From: Actinomycetes bacterium
Lineage (GTDB): Bacteria; Actinomycetota; Acidimicrobiia; Acidimicrobiales; Bog-793
Reading direction: 5' to 3'
Assembly: GCA_021846125.1 (NCBI GenBank)
Contig: JAJZCK010000004.1
Location: 1-36,315, forward strand
Length of the DNA stretch: 36,315 nucleotides
The translations under genes were made by a program, and so were the position numbers. Under the pieces are notes generated by a model. The model had not been told where the DNA came from. It was given only the letters and a program-made list of their open reading frames with translations, and ran no database searches. Below are positions 18,237 to 27,293 of the stretch, one piece after another. Every line of letters starts with the position of its first letter. Position 1 is the first letter of the stretch.

Positions 18237-19241
18237 GTGAAGGTCGTCGTCACAGGTGGAACCGGGTTCCTCGGCCGGTCGCTTGCAAGGCACCTGCTCG
18301 GGCGTGGCGCGCTGACGGGCCCCTCCGGCAGCCCGGAGCGGATCGACTCGATCGTCCTCTTCGACACGATCGCTCCACCGGACCTCGGCGCCGAGCTCGC
18401 CGGCAGGGTCGAGCTCGTCCTCGGCGACGTGTCCGACGCCGAGCTCGTGCGGTCCCTCGTCGACCGGGACGACACCTCGGTGTTCCACCTCGCGTCCATG
18501 GTCAGCTACGGGTGCGAGCTCGACTTCGACGCGGCGCTACGCGTCAACCTCGACGGCGGGCGGGCGGTCCTCGACGCGTGCAGGGCCCGCGGCGGCACCT
18601 GCAAGCTCGTCTTCTCGAGCAGCATCGCCGCGTTCGGCGGGACCGCCATGCCGGACGTCGTCGGCGACTCCACGAAGCTGACGCCCGAGACCACCTACGG
18701 CACCACGAAGGCGATCTGCGAGCTCCTCGTCAACGACTACAGCCGCAAGGGCTTCCTCGACGGGCGCAGCGCCCGCCTCCCGACGGTCGTCGTCCGACCG
18801 GGGCGTCCCAACAGCGCTGCGTCCTCCTGGGTGAGCGGGATCTTCCGGGAGCCGCTCCACGGCGAGGAGTGCGTCGTGCCCGTCGAAGCTACGACGCGGG
18901 TGCCACTGTCGGGCTACCGGACCCTCGTCGACAACCTCGTACGCCTCCACGAGGTCGACGGTCGGGCGCTCGGCGACGACAGGGCGGTCAACCTCCCGGC
19001 GCTCGCGGTGACGGTCGAGGAGATGACGGACGCGCTGCGGCGGACGGCGGACCGCCCGCTCGGCCCGATCGTGGTCCGTCCGGATCCGGCGATCGTGGCG
19101 ATCTACCGGGGCTGGGCGCAGCGTTCGTCCTTCGGGCGTGCCACCGATCTCGGCCTCGTCACGGACAGTGGCCTCGAGCCCATCATCCGGGCGTACATCG
19201 ACGACTTCCTCGACCCGCCGGTTCTTCCCGCCTCGTCCTGA
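18237..19241 (+). CDS. denD: NAD-dependent epimerase/dehydratase, D-erythronate dehydrogenase-like
   Basis: GTG start; VVVTGGTGFLGRSLARHLL; SSSIAAFGG; TTYGTTKAICELLVNDYSRKGFLDGRSARLPTVVVRPGRPN. Confidence 0.75.
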   Translation: MKVVVTGGTGFLGRSLARHLLGRGALTGPSGSPERIDSIVLFDTIAPPDLGAELAGRVELVLGDVSDAELVRSLVDRDDTSVFHLASMVSYGCELDFDAALRVNLDGGRAVLDACRARGGTCKLVFSSSIAAFGGTAMPDVVGDSTKLTPETTYGTTKAICELLVNDYSRKGFLDGRSARLPTVVVRPGRPNSAASSWVSGIFREPLHGEECVVPVEATTRVPLSGYRTLVDNLVRLHEVDGRALGDDRAVNLPALAVTVEEMTDALRRTADRPLGPIVVRPDPAIVAIYRGWAQRSSFGRATDLGLVTDSGLEPIIRAYIDDFLDPPVLPASS

Positions 19242-19268
19242 CGCGCCGGCCACGAGGACGGGTCTACC

Positions 19269-19287
19269 GGCGAGGCCGAGCCTCGCC
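19269..19287. terminator. Hairpin downstream of the denD-like gene
   Basis: ggcgaggc-cga-gcctcgcc: 8-bp perfect stem, 3-nt loop, between convergent genes. Confidence 0.55.
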
Positions 19288-19300
19288 ACTCGCCCGGCTC

Positions 19301-19332
19301 GTCGAGTGCTCGAGTCGTCGAGTGCTCGAGTC
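19301..19332. repeat. 16-bp perfect tandem duplication gtcgagtgctcgagtc x2
   Basis: Read directly, abutting the 3' end of the minus-strand gene at 19334. Confidence 0.9.
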
Positions 19333-19333
19333 A

Positions 19334-20281
19334 TCAGCTCGTCGGGCGCCTCGACGTGAGCATCGACACGCTCATCGTCCCGTGCTCGCAGACGGGCGTC
19401 GGGGGCCGCACCGGGACGACGAGAGCGCTTCCGGGCGACGTCTCGGCGACCCGGACGCTGTATGCGGTCGCCTCGCACCGACCGGTCACCGGCTCGCCGA
19501 TACCGGGCACGTCGGGCGAGAACCGGGCCGACGCCCACGCGGGCGCGCCGTGACGGAGGACGACGGTCACCGCTCGCTGCCCGGCGAGACCGGCGAGCAG
19601 GACGTGGGTCGGTAGGCGCTCGTGGTCCCGTCCGAACAGCTGCAGGCGAGCCAGGCCGGACAGCGAGCAGGTCGTCTCGGAGCGGTTGACGAGCTCGAGC
19701 GCGTACGTGACGTTGCCAGCACCCCTGCTCGACGGGATCACCGAGAGGCTTCCGCCCAGCTGCGGCGCCAGGCACGCAGCCAAGCGCACGTGCCGCGGCC
19801 GGCCGAAGGACGGGTCGCCGGCCCAGGAGAACGAGAAGGTCTTCGGCACGCCGCCGATGCGGTAGCGCACGACGAGGAGCGAGTACAGCTCGCCGAGCTG
19901 CGTGCCCACCGGGTGCGAGAGCTGCACGGAGCTGCCAGGGAAGAACCGGATCCTCGACGCGGCGCAGTACGGGTTGCAGAGGTTCAGCCCGAACCGCGTC
20001 ACGCCGGTCGCACCCCGCATCGACCAGCTCGTCCAGCGGGTCGCAGTGAGCTCCGAGTTGGCGTCGGCACAAGAGATCACGAAGCTCGCCGGCTCGCGCT
20101 CGGGCACGCCCGTGCACGCGAGGATCCGGGGCTCGGCCCCGCGGGCTACGGCAGCAACCGCACTGGTCGAAGCCGTCGCTGTCGCGACGACCCCGGCGGA
20201 CGAGCTCGCCGCGGCGACAGCGAGGACGAGACCTGCGACGAGCTTGGAAGACACCCTCACGACAGCTCCTCCGTGCTCCAT
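19334..20281 (-). CDS. Secreted DUF4232-like protein
   Basis: Signal-peptide-like N-terminus; ARGAEPRILACTG; NVTYALELVNRSETTCSLSGLARLQLFG; start trimmed to the ATG at 20281. Confidence 0.65.
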   Translation of the reverse strand: MEHGGAVVRVSSKLVAGLVLAVAAASSSAGVVATATASTSAVAAVARGAEPRILACTGVPEREPASFVISCADANSELTATRWTSWSMRGATGVTRFGLNLCNPYCAASRIRFFPGSSVQLSHPVGTQLGELYSLLVVRYRIGGVPKTFSFSWAGDPSFGRPRHVRLAACLAPQLGGSLSVIPSSRGAGNVTYALELVNRSETTCSLSGLARLQLFGRDHERLPTHVLLAGLAGQRAVTVVLRHGAPAWASARFSPDVPGIGEPVTGRCEATAYSVRVAETSPGSALVVPVRPPTPVCEHGTMSVSMLTSRRPTS

Positions 20282-20696
20282 CGATCCGACTGCCCTGCCA
20301 CCGACTGCCCTGCCGCGGCCGCGTGATCGTACCGCCCACAGGCACCGCCCCGGCAGCGGGCCGCCTGGTTCGAGATCGCACCCGTTGGTCGAGATTGCAC
20401 CGCAGTGCATGTACGGACGCGCCGGAGGTCGATGCTCGCCTGGCTTCCCGAGCCCGGCCGCGGGCCCGGGCACCTCGTGCTCGCTGAGCGATCTCTCAGC
20501 CGTCTCGGAAGCAGACAACCAGCTCACAGGTGTGATCTTGACGGCCGCCCCTCGCTTGGCATCGGGGCGACCCGCCGGCACCATCACATGCTGTTAACAC
20601 TTTGCCCAGCGGCTCGACACCTTCGAGACGCCGCCGACACGCTGGCCCGGGGGACCGGCGAAGGCATACGGACGAACGATTCGAAAGGAACATCAC

Positions 20697-21077
20697 ATGA
20701 GCAAGTTCATCACCAAGAGCATCGCTCCCGCAGCCATCTCGCTCGGTCTCGCGGGCGGCCTCCTCGGCGCGAGCATCGGCACCGCCGCCGCGGCGACGAA
20801 GCCCAAGCCGAAGCCGAAGACCCACACCACGAAGACCGTCGCGGCGAGCCTCAAGGCGTCCGGCATCGTCACCGCCGTGGACACGAAGACAGACGAGCTC
20901 ACCGTCAAGGTCGGCAAGGCGTCGGACGTGTTCAAGACGACGACCAAGACGGTCGTCAGGTTCGCGGGCAAGAAGGCTGCGCTCGCCGGCCTGAAGGCGG
21001 GCGAGCACGTCGTCGTCGTGTACACCACGGCCGGCAAGGTTCTCGACGCCTCCTCGGTGCTCGCGTCGAAGGCCTGA
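20697..21077 (+). CDS. Small secreted DUF5666-like protein
   Basis: Good RBS (gaaagga); signal peptide ...IGTAAAATKPKPKPK; single module SGIVTAVDTKTDELTVKVGKASDVFKTTTKTVVRF...LKAGEHVVVVYT. Confidence 0.75.
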   Translation: MSKFITKSIAPAAISLGLAGGLLGASIGTAAAATKPKPKPKTHTTKTVAASLKASGIVTAVDTKTDELTVKVGKASDVFKTTTKTVVRFAGKKAALAGLKAGEHVVVVYTTAGKVLDASSVLASKA

Positions 21078-21105
21078 TCCTCTCGCTCCCGGCAGCGGGA
21101 GCGGC

Positions 21106-21146
21106 GCTCCGGGCTGGGAGGGACCGATCCCTTCCCAGCCCGGAGC
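21106..21146. terminator. GC-rich hairpin downstream of the small secreted protein gene
   Basis: gctccgggctggga ... tcccagcccggagc 14-bp perfect stem, inner ggga/tccc; a smaller hairpin gctcccg-gcag-cgggagc sits at 21085-21102. Confidence 0.7.
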
Positions 21147-21238
21147 CGGCACCTCCACCACGAGCCAGAGCCAGCGACGAGCCGGGACGCAGTGGCCACA
21201 GGCGACGCGCTGACCTCGACAGGAGCGGCTGAGCGCGC

Positions 21239-21931
21239 ATGCGCGTCCTACTCATAGAAGACGAGGACCGGTTGCGCCAGGCGCTGAGCCGGGGGCTGCG
21301 CGCGGAGGGCCACGAAGTCCTCGGCGCGAGCGACGGCGAGGCCGGGCTGCGGCTCGCTCGCGACGACCGTCTCGACGTCGTCGTGTGCGACATCTTGATC
21401 CCGAAGGTGAACGGATTCCAGGTCTGCAAGCAGCTGCGCTCCGAAGGCATCTGGACGCCGATCCTGATGCTCACGGCCAAGGACGGGGAGTGGGACGAGG
21501 CCGAGGCGCTCGATGCCGGAGCTGACGGCTATCTCACGAAGCCGTTCTCCTACGTGGTGCTCGGCGCCCATCTGCGCGCCCTCGCCCGGCGGGGAGCGGC
21601 CGATCCACGCGGAGGCTCCTCGGTGCTCGACGCGGGCGACCTCCACCTCGACTACCGGGCGGGCCGGTGCTCGCGGGGCGAGGTAGAGATCAAGCTCTCG
21701 AAGCGAGAGCAGGCCCTGCTCGGTGCCCTTGTCGGCCGCGCAGGAGGCGTGGTGCGCAAGGAGGACCTCTTGCGGCAGGTGTGGGGCGAGGAGTTCAACG
21801 GCGACCCGAACATCGTCGAGGTCTACGTGGGCTACCTGCGCAGGAAGATCGACATCCCGTTCGCCAGGCACTCGATCGAGACGGTGCGCGGCTCCGGCTA
21901 CCGTTTCAACCTGGATGAGCCGACGAGCTGA
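21239..21931 (+). CDS. OmpR-family response regulator
   Basis: MRVLLIEDEDRLRQALSRGL; DVVVCDILIP; MLTAKD; winged-helix C-terminus VRKEDLLRQVWGEEF...VEVYVGYLRRKID. Confidence 0.95.
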   Translation: MRVLLIEDEDRLRQALSRGLRAEGHEVLGASDGEAGLRLARDDRLDVVVCDILIPKVNGFQVCKQLRSEGIWTPILMLTAKDGEWDEAEALDAGADGYLTKPFSYVVLGAHLRALARRGAADPRGGSSVLDAGDLHLDYRAGRCSRGEVEIKLSKREQALLGALVGRAGGVVRKEDLLRQVWGEEFNGDPNIVEVYVGYLRRKIDIPFARHSIETVRGSGYRFNLDEPTS

Positions 21932-23330
21932 GCGCGCCGGGCCGGCACGCCGGGGCTCGGTGCGCAGTCGAGCCGCCCTCGCCGCCGCCGTGATCGTCGG
22001 AGCGGCGTTCGTGCTGAGCTCCTTCGGCGTCGTGCTGCTCCTGCGGAGCTCGCTCTACGCGAGCGTGAAGAGCTCGGCAGAGGCGGAGGCTCTCGACATC
22101 AGCTCGTTCATCGTCACACGAGGTCGGATCCCGCCGAGACTGCCGATCGCCGACGACGAGACCGCGGCCCAGGTGGTCGGAACCTCCGGCCGGGTCCTCG
22201 CCACGAGCAGCGACGTCCGGGGCCAGCCGCCCATGACGACCCTGCACCCCGGACCGGGCCGCACCGCGACGGTGACCGGCGTCGTGCTCCACATCAGACG
22301 GCACAGCCGGATCGCCCTCGACCTCGACTACCGCTTCGCCGTCGCCGCGACAGGATTCGCGCAGGGCCCGCTCGCAGGGACGGTCCTCGTCGCGAGCTCG
22401 CTCGGCGCGGCCGACCATGCCGTCAGCCTCGTGCTGCGTGCCCTCGCCCTCGCCCTGCCGGTCCTCGTCTGCCTCGTCGGGTGGCTCGTCTTCGTCCTGA
22501 CCGGCCGAGCGCTCCGGCCGGTCGAGCTCATCCGTTCCGAGGTGGCGAGCCTCTCCGCGCTCGACCTGCACCGGCGCGTGCCCGAGCCTGCGACGGCGGA
22601 CGAGATCGGCCGCCTCGCCCGCACGATGAACGCGATGCTCGAGCGGCTGGAGGCGTCGAGCCAGCGCCAGCGCCAGCTTGTCGCCGACGTCTCGCACGAG
22701 CTGCGGAATCCGCTCGCCGCGTTGCGCACGCAGCTCGAGGTCGCTGTCGCACATCCGGGTCCGGGGTCGTCGCGCCTGCTCGATGGCTCGATCGTCGACG
22801 TCGCCCGGATGAGCCAGCTCGTGGAGGACCTGCTCACACTCGCGCGCCTCGACGAGAGCACCCTGCCACTGCACGCGGCAGAGGTCGACGTCGACGAGGT
22901 CGTGCTCCGCCACGCCGAGCGGCTGCGCGCGCGCGGACGGGTGGACGTCTCCGTCCAGGGCGTCGGAGCAGCCCGTACGCACGGGGACGAGGCGCAGCTC
23001 TCCCGGGTCGTCGCGAACCTCGCCGACAATGCCGAGCGCTACGCGCGCCGGCTCGTCTCGCTCGGCGTGGGCGTCGAGGGCGGCGAGGTCGTCGTGACCG
23101 TGGCCGACGACGGTCCGGGCGTGCCGGCCGAGATGCGCGAGCAGATCTTCGAGCGGTTCGTCCGGCTCGACAGCGCGAGGACCCACCGCGACGCCAACGC
23201 GGGGCTCGGGCTCGCGATCGTCCGGGAGATCACCCGCGCCCACGGCGGCGACGTCCACGTGGAGGACTCGTGCCCCGGTGCCCGCTTCGTCGTCCGCCTC
23301 CCCCTCGGCGGCCCCCCTGCACCGTGTTGA
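21915..23330 (+). CDS. HAMP-containing sensor histidine kinase
   Basis: ATG at 21915 overlaps the regulator; two TM segments; VADVSHELRNPLAALR H-box; NLADNAERYA; DDGPGVP; GLGLAIVREI. Confidence 0.95.
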   Translation: MSRRAERAGPARRGSVRSRAALAAAVIVGAAFVLSSFGVVLLLRSSLYASVKSSAEAEALDISSFIVTRGRIPPRLPIADDETAAQVVGTSGRVLATSSDVRGQPPMTTLHPGPGRTATVTGVVLHIRRHSRIALDLDYRFAVAATGFAQGPLAGTVLVASSLGAADHAVSLVLRALALALPVLVCLVGWLVFVLTGRALRPVELIRSEVASLSALDLHRRVPEPATADEIGRLARTMNAMLERLEASSQRQRQLVADVSHELRNPLAALRTQLEVAVAHPGPGSSRLLDGSIVDVARMSQLVEDLLTLARLDESTLPLHAAEVDVDEVVLRHAERLRARGRVDVSVQGVGAARTHGDEAQLSRVVANLADNAERYARRLVSLGVGVEGGEVVVTVADDGPGVPAEMREQIFERFVRLDSARTHRDANAGLGLAIVREITRAHGGDVHVEDSCPGARFVVRLPLGGPPAPC

Positions 23331-23433
23331 GCACCGTGCCGAGCGACCGCAGGCTCCGCTCCACGGTCGAGGGCGTAGGGCCCGGTCGAGCCGGCAGGAC
23401 TTTGGACCCTACCTTGCACGGCACGCCGCTGGC

Positions 23434-25368
23434 ATGATGGCGTGGGGGCTCGTCGACGTGAGCGCGCTCCCGAGGGAGAGGGACGTGCCAGGATCGAGCT
23501 CGCTGTTCGGCGCCGTGTTCGACCTCAACGGACCAGGTCGCTACCTGCACTGGTCGATCTTCCAGGTCTCCGAGGCGAACCTGGTCCTCATCGCCGCGAT
23601 GGTCGTCATCTTCGGCCTCGCCTTGCTCCTGCCCTTCCCCGGCAAGCACGATCGCCCGAGCACCTCAGAAACGACCACCGGTGCGCACACCCCGGATCCC
23701 GGCACGCTCGCAACCCCTGGCGGCGCTCCTGATCCTTCCGGTGCCCCAGCCGAGCCTGCCTCCGGCACGAGAGGCGCGCATGCCCGGGCGCGCCCGGCCG
23801 ACCCGTCGGACACGTCGGACATGTGGACGGCACGTGTCCGGAACCTCGCGCTCTCGCTCCTGCCACCCGGCAAGCTCATCCCCGACCACCAGCCCGCGTA
23901 CGTCGCCTCGTGGATCTACGTGTTCGGCGTAGCGGCGATCGCCGCGCTCGGCCTCGCTATCGCGTCCGGCTTCGCTATCGCGGTCGGTGGCGCGGACTGG
24001 TGGCACACGAACGTCGTCGGTCACTTCTTCAACAGCATGCACATGTGGAGCGTCGAGCTGTTCATGGCGTTCATGGTCATCCATCTCTGGGGCAAGTTCT
24101 GGATGGCCGCTTGGCGCGGCCGCCGGGCGCTCACCTGGATGACGGGTGTCCTCGCGTTCGGCGCGTCGGTCGTCGAGTGCTTCACTGGCTACCTTTCCCA
24201 GCAGAACTTCGACTCCCAGTGGGTGTCCACCAATGGCAAGGACGCGATCAACGCCACCGGGCTCGGCGCGTTCTTCAACCTTTTGAACTTCGGTCAGATG
24301 CTCCTCTGGCACGTGGTCCTCCTGCCGCTCGTGCTCGTCGCGATCGTCGGCGCGCACGTCCTGCTCGTCCGGGTGCGCGGTGTCTCACACCCGCTGCCGA
24401 GGGAGCGGCCGCGCCTCGGGCGCGCGGGGGCCACCGAGCGGCGCGCGCTCGCGCGGGCCGACGCCGCCGACTGGCACGGGCCGACGAAGCGCTACGACAT
24501 CTTGAAGGAGGCGACCGTCGCGTCGGGCATCGTCCTCGTCCTCGTGCTCCTGCTCGCCGGGATCCTCTCCTCCCCCGACGAACCGCCCGTGACGATCGCA
24601 ACCTGGGCGAAGGTCGCCCCCGCGGACTTCCTCGGCACGGCGGCCACCGAGCTCGCCGGCACGAGCGAGACCGCCACCTACGGCCCGCCCTACAACAACG
24701 GGAGCGCGTTCGTGCAGAAGATCGTCGTCTCGTGGCAGCGCCTCGCCGGCGTGCACGAGGCGATCGAACCGGCGACGACCTTCGTCCTCTCCCCGCTCTC
24801 GAAGGTCGCGAGCACCGAGCCACGGCTCGCGAGCTCGCTCGCGTCCTACGAGCGCGCCACGTCCGCCCAGCGCAATGCATGGGACGCCGCCTACATCAAG
24901 GCGCTCGACCACCTGAGGTTCGCCGGCGGCGCACCCGTGCTCCCCGCTGCCGCCGACGGTCCGGTCCCGGTCCTGCTCACGACCGAGCTCACCCTTGCAC
25001 GTAGCGGGGCCCTCGACGCCGACCTCATCGCCAACCAGGCCTTCTACGGGACGAACTTCACCGCACCACTTCTGTTCCTCGAGGACGGGCAGTACTTCTC
25101 CTCGATCGCCCAAGCCCGGCACATGACCGGGTCCCAATGGGGCGTCATGAACGAGACCGGCAGCTACCCCGGCCAGCCGTGGCTGTGGCTCTACACGCTC
25201 TGGTACCAGCTACCGGGCTTCCGGAGCTCGTCGAACGTCGACCTGATCGCGATCTACCTGACGGGGGCGGCGACACTGCTGCTCCTCGGCGTCCCGTTCG
25301 TCCCCGGCATCCGGGACATCCCGCGCGTCGTGCCACTCCACCGTCGCGTATGGCGCCGATGGGAGTAG
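23434..25368 (+). CDS. Stand-alone cytochrome b (b6-type N-domain) with large C-terminal extracytoplasmic region
   Basis: Heme His pairs SMHMWSVELFMAFMVIHLW (spacing 14) and LLWHVVLLPLVLVAIVGAHVLLV (spacing 15); C-terminus VPFVPGIRDIPRVVPLHRRVWRRW. Confidence 0.85.
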   Translation: MMAWGLVDVSALPRERDVPGSSSLFGAVFDLNGPGRYLHWSIFQVSEANLVLIAAMVVIFGLALLLPFPGKHDRPSTSETTTGAHTPDPGTLATPGGAPDPSGAPAEPASGTRGAHARARPADPSDTSDMWTARVRNLALSLLPPGKLIPDHQPAYVASWIYVFGVAAIAALGLAIASGFAIAVGGADWWHTNVVGHFFNSMHMWSVELFMAFMVIHLWGKFWMAAWRGRRALTWMTGVLAFGASVVECFTGYLSQQNFDSQWVSTNGKDAINATGLGAFFNLLNFGQMLLWHVVLLPLVLVAIVGAHVLLVRVRGVSHPLPRERPRLGRAGATERRALARADAADWHGPTKRYDILKEATVASGIVLVLVLLLAGILSSPDEPPVTIATWAKVAPADFLGTAATELAGTSETATYGPPYNNGSAFVQKIVVSWQRLAGVHEAIEPATTFVLSPLSKVASTEPRLASSLASYERATSAQRNAWDAAYIKALDHLRFAGGAPVLPAAADGPVPVLLTTELTLARSGALDADLIANQAFYGTNFTAPLLFLEDGQYFSSIAQARHMTGSQWGVMNETGSYPGQPWLWLYTLWYQLPGFRSSSNVDLIAIYLTGAATLLLLGVPFVPGIRDIPRVVPLHRRVWRRWE

Positions 25369-25434
25369 GCACGGCGGCGCACCCTCGGCTCGAGCTGGGA
25401 AGAGAACCGGGCTCGCACGCTGTCGGCCGGCGGA

Positions 25435-25848
25435 TCAGGGCCGGTAGACCTGCCGACCCGTGATCTCGCTCGGGATGATCCGGACCCAGTGCAGCTCGCC
25501 GGGCGGCATCCAGCTCGACACCGCGAGCTCCCGCTCGCGCCTTGACTCGGCGTCGATCGCCTCGGTGATCTCCCGGGCGGTGCCCTTCACCATGACGCTG
25601 CAAGCGGACGCGAGATCGTCGTCGAACTCGTCGACCTCGAACGCCACCCGGTCGAGGCTCGCATGGTCGAGCTTCGAACCTGCCGCCGAGCGGAACACGA
25701 CCCGGTCCCCGTCGAGCGCGTAGTTGACGGGGAAGATCGCAGGCTGGCCGTCTTCGGCCACAGCGAGCCGGCCGAATGCGTGCCGCGCGAGGATCGAGAG
25801 GCACTCGTCTCGCGTCAGCTCCACGACGCGCTGGGGCTCCTCGCTCAT
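25435..25848 (-). CDS. Pyridoxamine 5'-phosphate oxidase family protein (flavin/F420-type split barrel)
   Basis: CLSILARHAFGRLAVAEDGQPAIFPVNYALDGDRVVFRSAAGSKL. Confidence 0.88.
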   Translation of the reverse strand: MSEEPQRVVELTRDECLSILARHAFGRLAVAEDGQPAIFPVNYALDGDRVVFRSAAGSKLDHASLDRVAFEVDEFDDDLASACSVMVKGTAREITEAIDAESRRERELAVSSWMPPGELHWVRIIPSEITGRQVYRP

Positions 25849-25861
25849 CTCGCCGCCTCCC

Positions 25862-26866
25862 TCACGCCACCGGACCGACGAGGACGCACAGCTCCGCGAG
25901 CCGCGTCGAGTAGCCCTTCTCGTTGTCGTACCAGCCGAAGACCTTCACGAGCCGTCCCTGGACCATCGTGAGCGACGAGTCGAAGACGCACGAGGCCGTC
26001 GACCCTACGATATCGCTCGAGACGAGCGGGTCGCTCGAGTACTCGAGCACCGGGAACAGCGAGCCGCCTGCGGCGGCACGGAAGGCAGCGTTGACGTCCT
26101 CCACCCACGTCGGGCGCTCGAGGAGCGCGGTGAAATCGGTGATCGAGCCGTCCGGCACGGGCACCCTGAGGGAGGTCCCGTCCAGACGCCCCTCGACCCC
26201 GGGAAGCACGAGGGCAGTGGAACGCGCTGCGCCTGTCGAGGTCGGGACGATGTTGAGCGCGCCCGAGCGCCCGCGGCGCGGGTCCCTGTGCAGGCCGTCC
26301 ACGAGCACCTGGTCACCGGTGTACGCGTGCACCGTCGTCATCAGCCCGGACTCGATCCCGAACGCATCCACGAGGACCTTGGCCATGAGAGCGAAGCAGT
26401 TCGTCGTGCAGGAGGCGTTCGAGACGACCGTGTGCAGGTCGGGATCGAACGTGTGCTCGTTGACGCCGATGACGAACGTCGCGTCGGCGCCTTTGCACGG
26501 CGCGGAGACGACGACGCGCGCTGCGCCTGCGCCGAGGTGCTCTGCGGCGTGCTCCCGGGTGGTGTTGCGCCCGGTGCACTCCGCCACGACGTCGACTCCT
26601 ATGTCCCTCCAGGGGAGCAACGAGACGTCCGGCTCGTGGAGCAGGTGGCTGTGCTGGCTACCGACGACGAGCTCGCCCCCGTCGACCGTCACGGGCTCGC
26701 GCAACGCGCCGTGGACCGAGTCGCGCTGGAGGAGGCGTGCGATCTGCTCCGGCGTGCCGAGGTCGTTGACCGCTACGACGTCGACATTCATCTGCCGTTC
26801 GACGATCGTCCGGTACAGCGCACGGCCCGTCCGCCCGAAGCCGTTTATGGCAAGTCGCGTGGTCAC
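25862..26866 (-). CDS. gap: Type I glyceraldehyde-3-phosphate dehydrogenase
   Basis: AINGFGRTGRALYR; SNASCTTNC; WYDNEKGYS; GTG start with GAAAGGAAGG upstream. Confidence 0.95.
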   Translation of the reverse strand: MTTRLAINGFGRTGRALYRTIVERQMNVDVVAVNDLGTPEQIARLLQRDSVHGALREPVTVDGGELVVGSQHSHLLHEPDVSLLPWRDIGVDVVAECTGRNTTREHAAEHLGAGAARVVVSAPCKGADATFVIGVNEHTFDPDLHTVVSNASCTTNCFALMAKVLVDAFGIESGLMTTVHAYTGDQVLVDGLHRDPRRGRSGALNIVPTSTGAARSTALVLPGVEGRLDGTSLRVPVPDGSITDFTALLERPTWVEDVNAAFRAAAGGSLFPVLEYSSDPLVSSDIVGSTASCVFDSSLTMVQGRLVKVFGWYDNEKGYSTRLAELCVLVGPVA

Positions 26867-26978
26867 GACGGCCTTCCTTTCGAGGAGCTCTCCCGACTGC
26901 ATGCTCTGCTGCCAAGCCTCGACCTCGGCGGGCATGATGAACAGTGCCGAAGGTCACGACTGTGCCAGCTGACCCGGC

Positions 26979-27293
26979 TCAAGCGCTCAGCCAGGAGCGC
27001 AGGCGCTCCCGCTCCTCGGGACTGGTACCTCCCCAGATCCCGTGAAGCGAGGGGTCGGCGACCGCCACCGCCCGGCACTGCTCGACGACGGGGCAGCGCG
27101 CACAGATCTCACGAGCCGCCTTCGCAGGCTCGCCGTCGCGCGGGAAGAACAACGACGTGCTGAGCCCCCTGCAGGCGGCTTGCAGGGACCAGCGCGCGAT
27201 CTCTTCGGTCTCGAGGCCCCGCGCGCGCCGGTCGCTCTGTGACGCCCCGGGGATCCGCCGCAGCGGCGCGCCCTCCCGATCGGCTGGGCTCAC
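26979..27293 (-). CDS. WhiB-family Fe-S transcriptional regulator
   Basis: AACRG-x-ICARCPVVEQC (C-x22-C-x2-C-x5-C), GIWGGTSPEER; GTG start at 27293 overlaps the pfkB stop. Confidence 0.93.
   Translation of the reverse strand: MSPADREGAPLRRIPGASQSDRRARGLETEEIARWSLQAACRGLSTSLFFPRDGEPAKAAREICARCPVVEQCRAVAVADPSLHGIWGGTSPEERERLRSWLSA

Noticed and set aside
20405-21232. 275-aa plus-strand ORF overlapping the small DUF5666-like gene
   Set aside because: Wrong frame: Arg/His-rich shadow translation; the 20697..21077 frame has a signal peptide and a good RBS.
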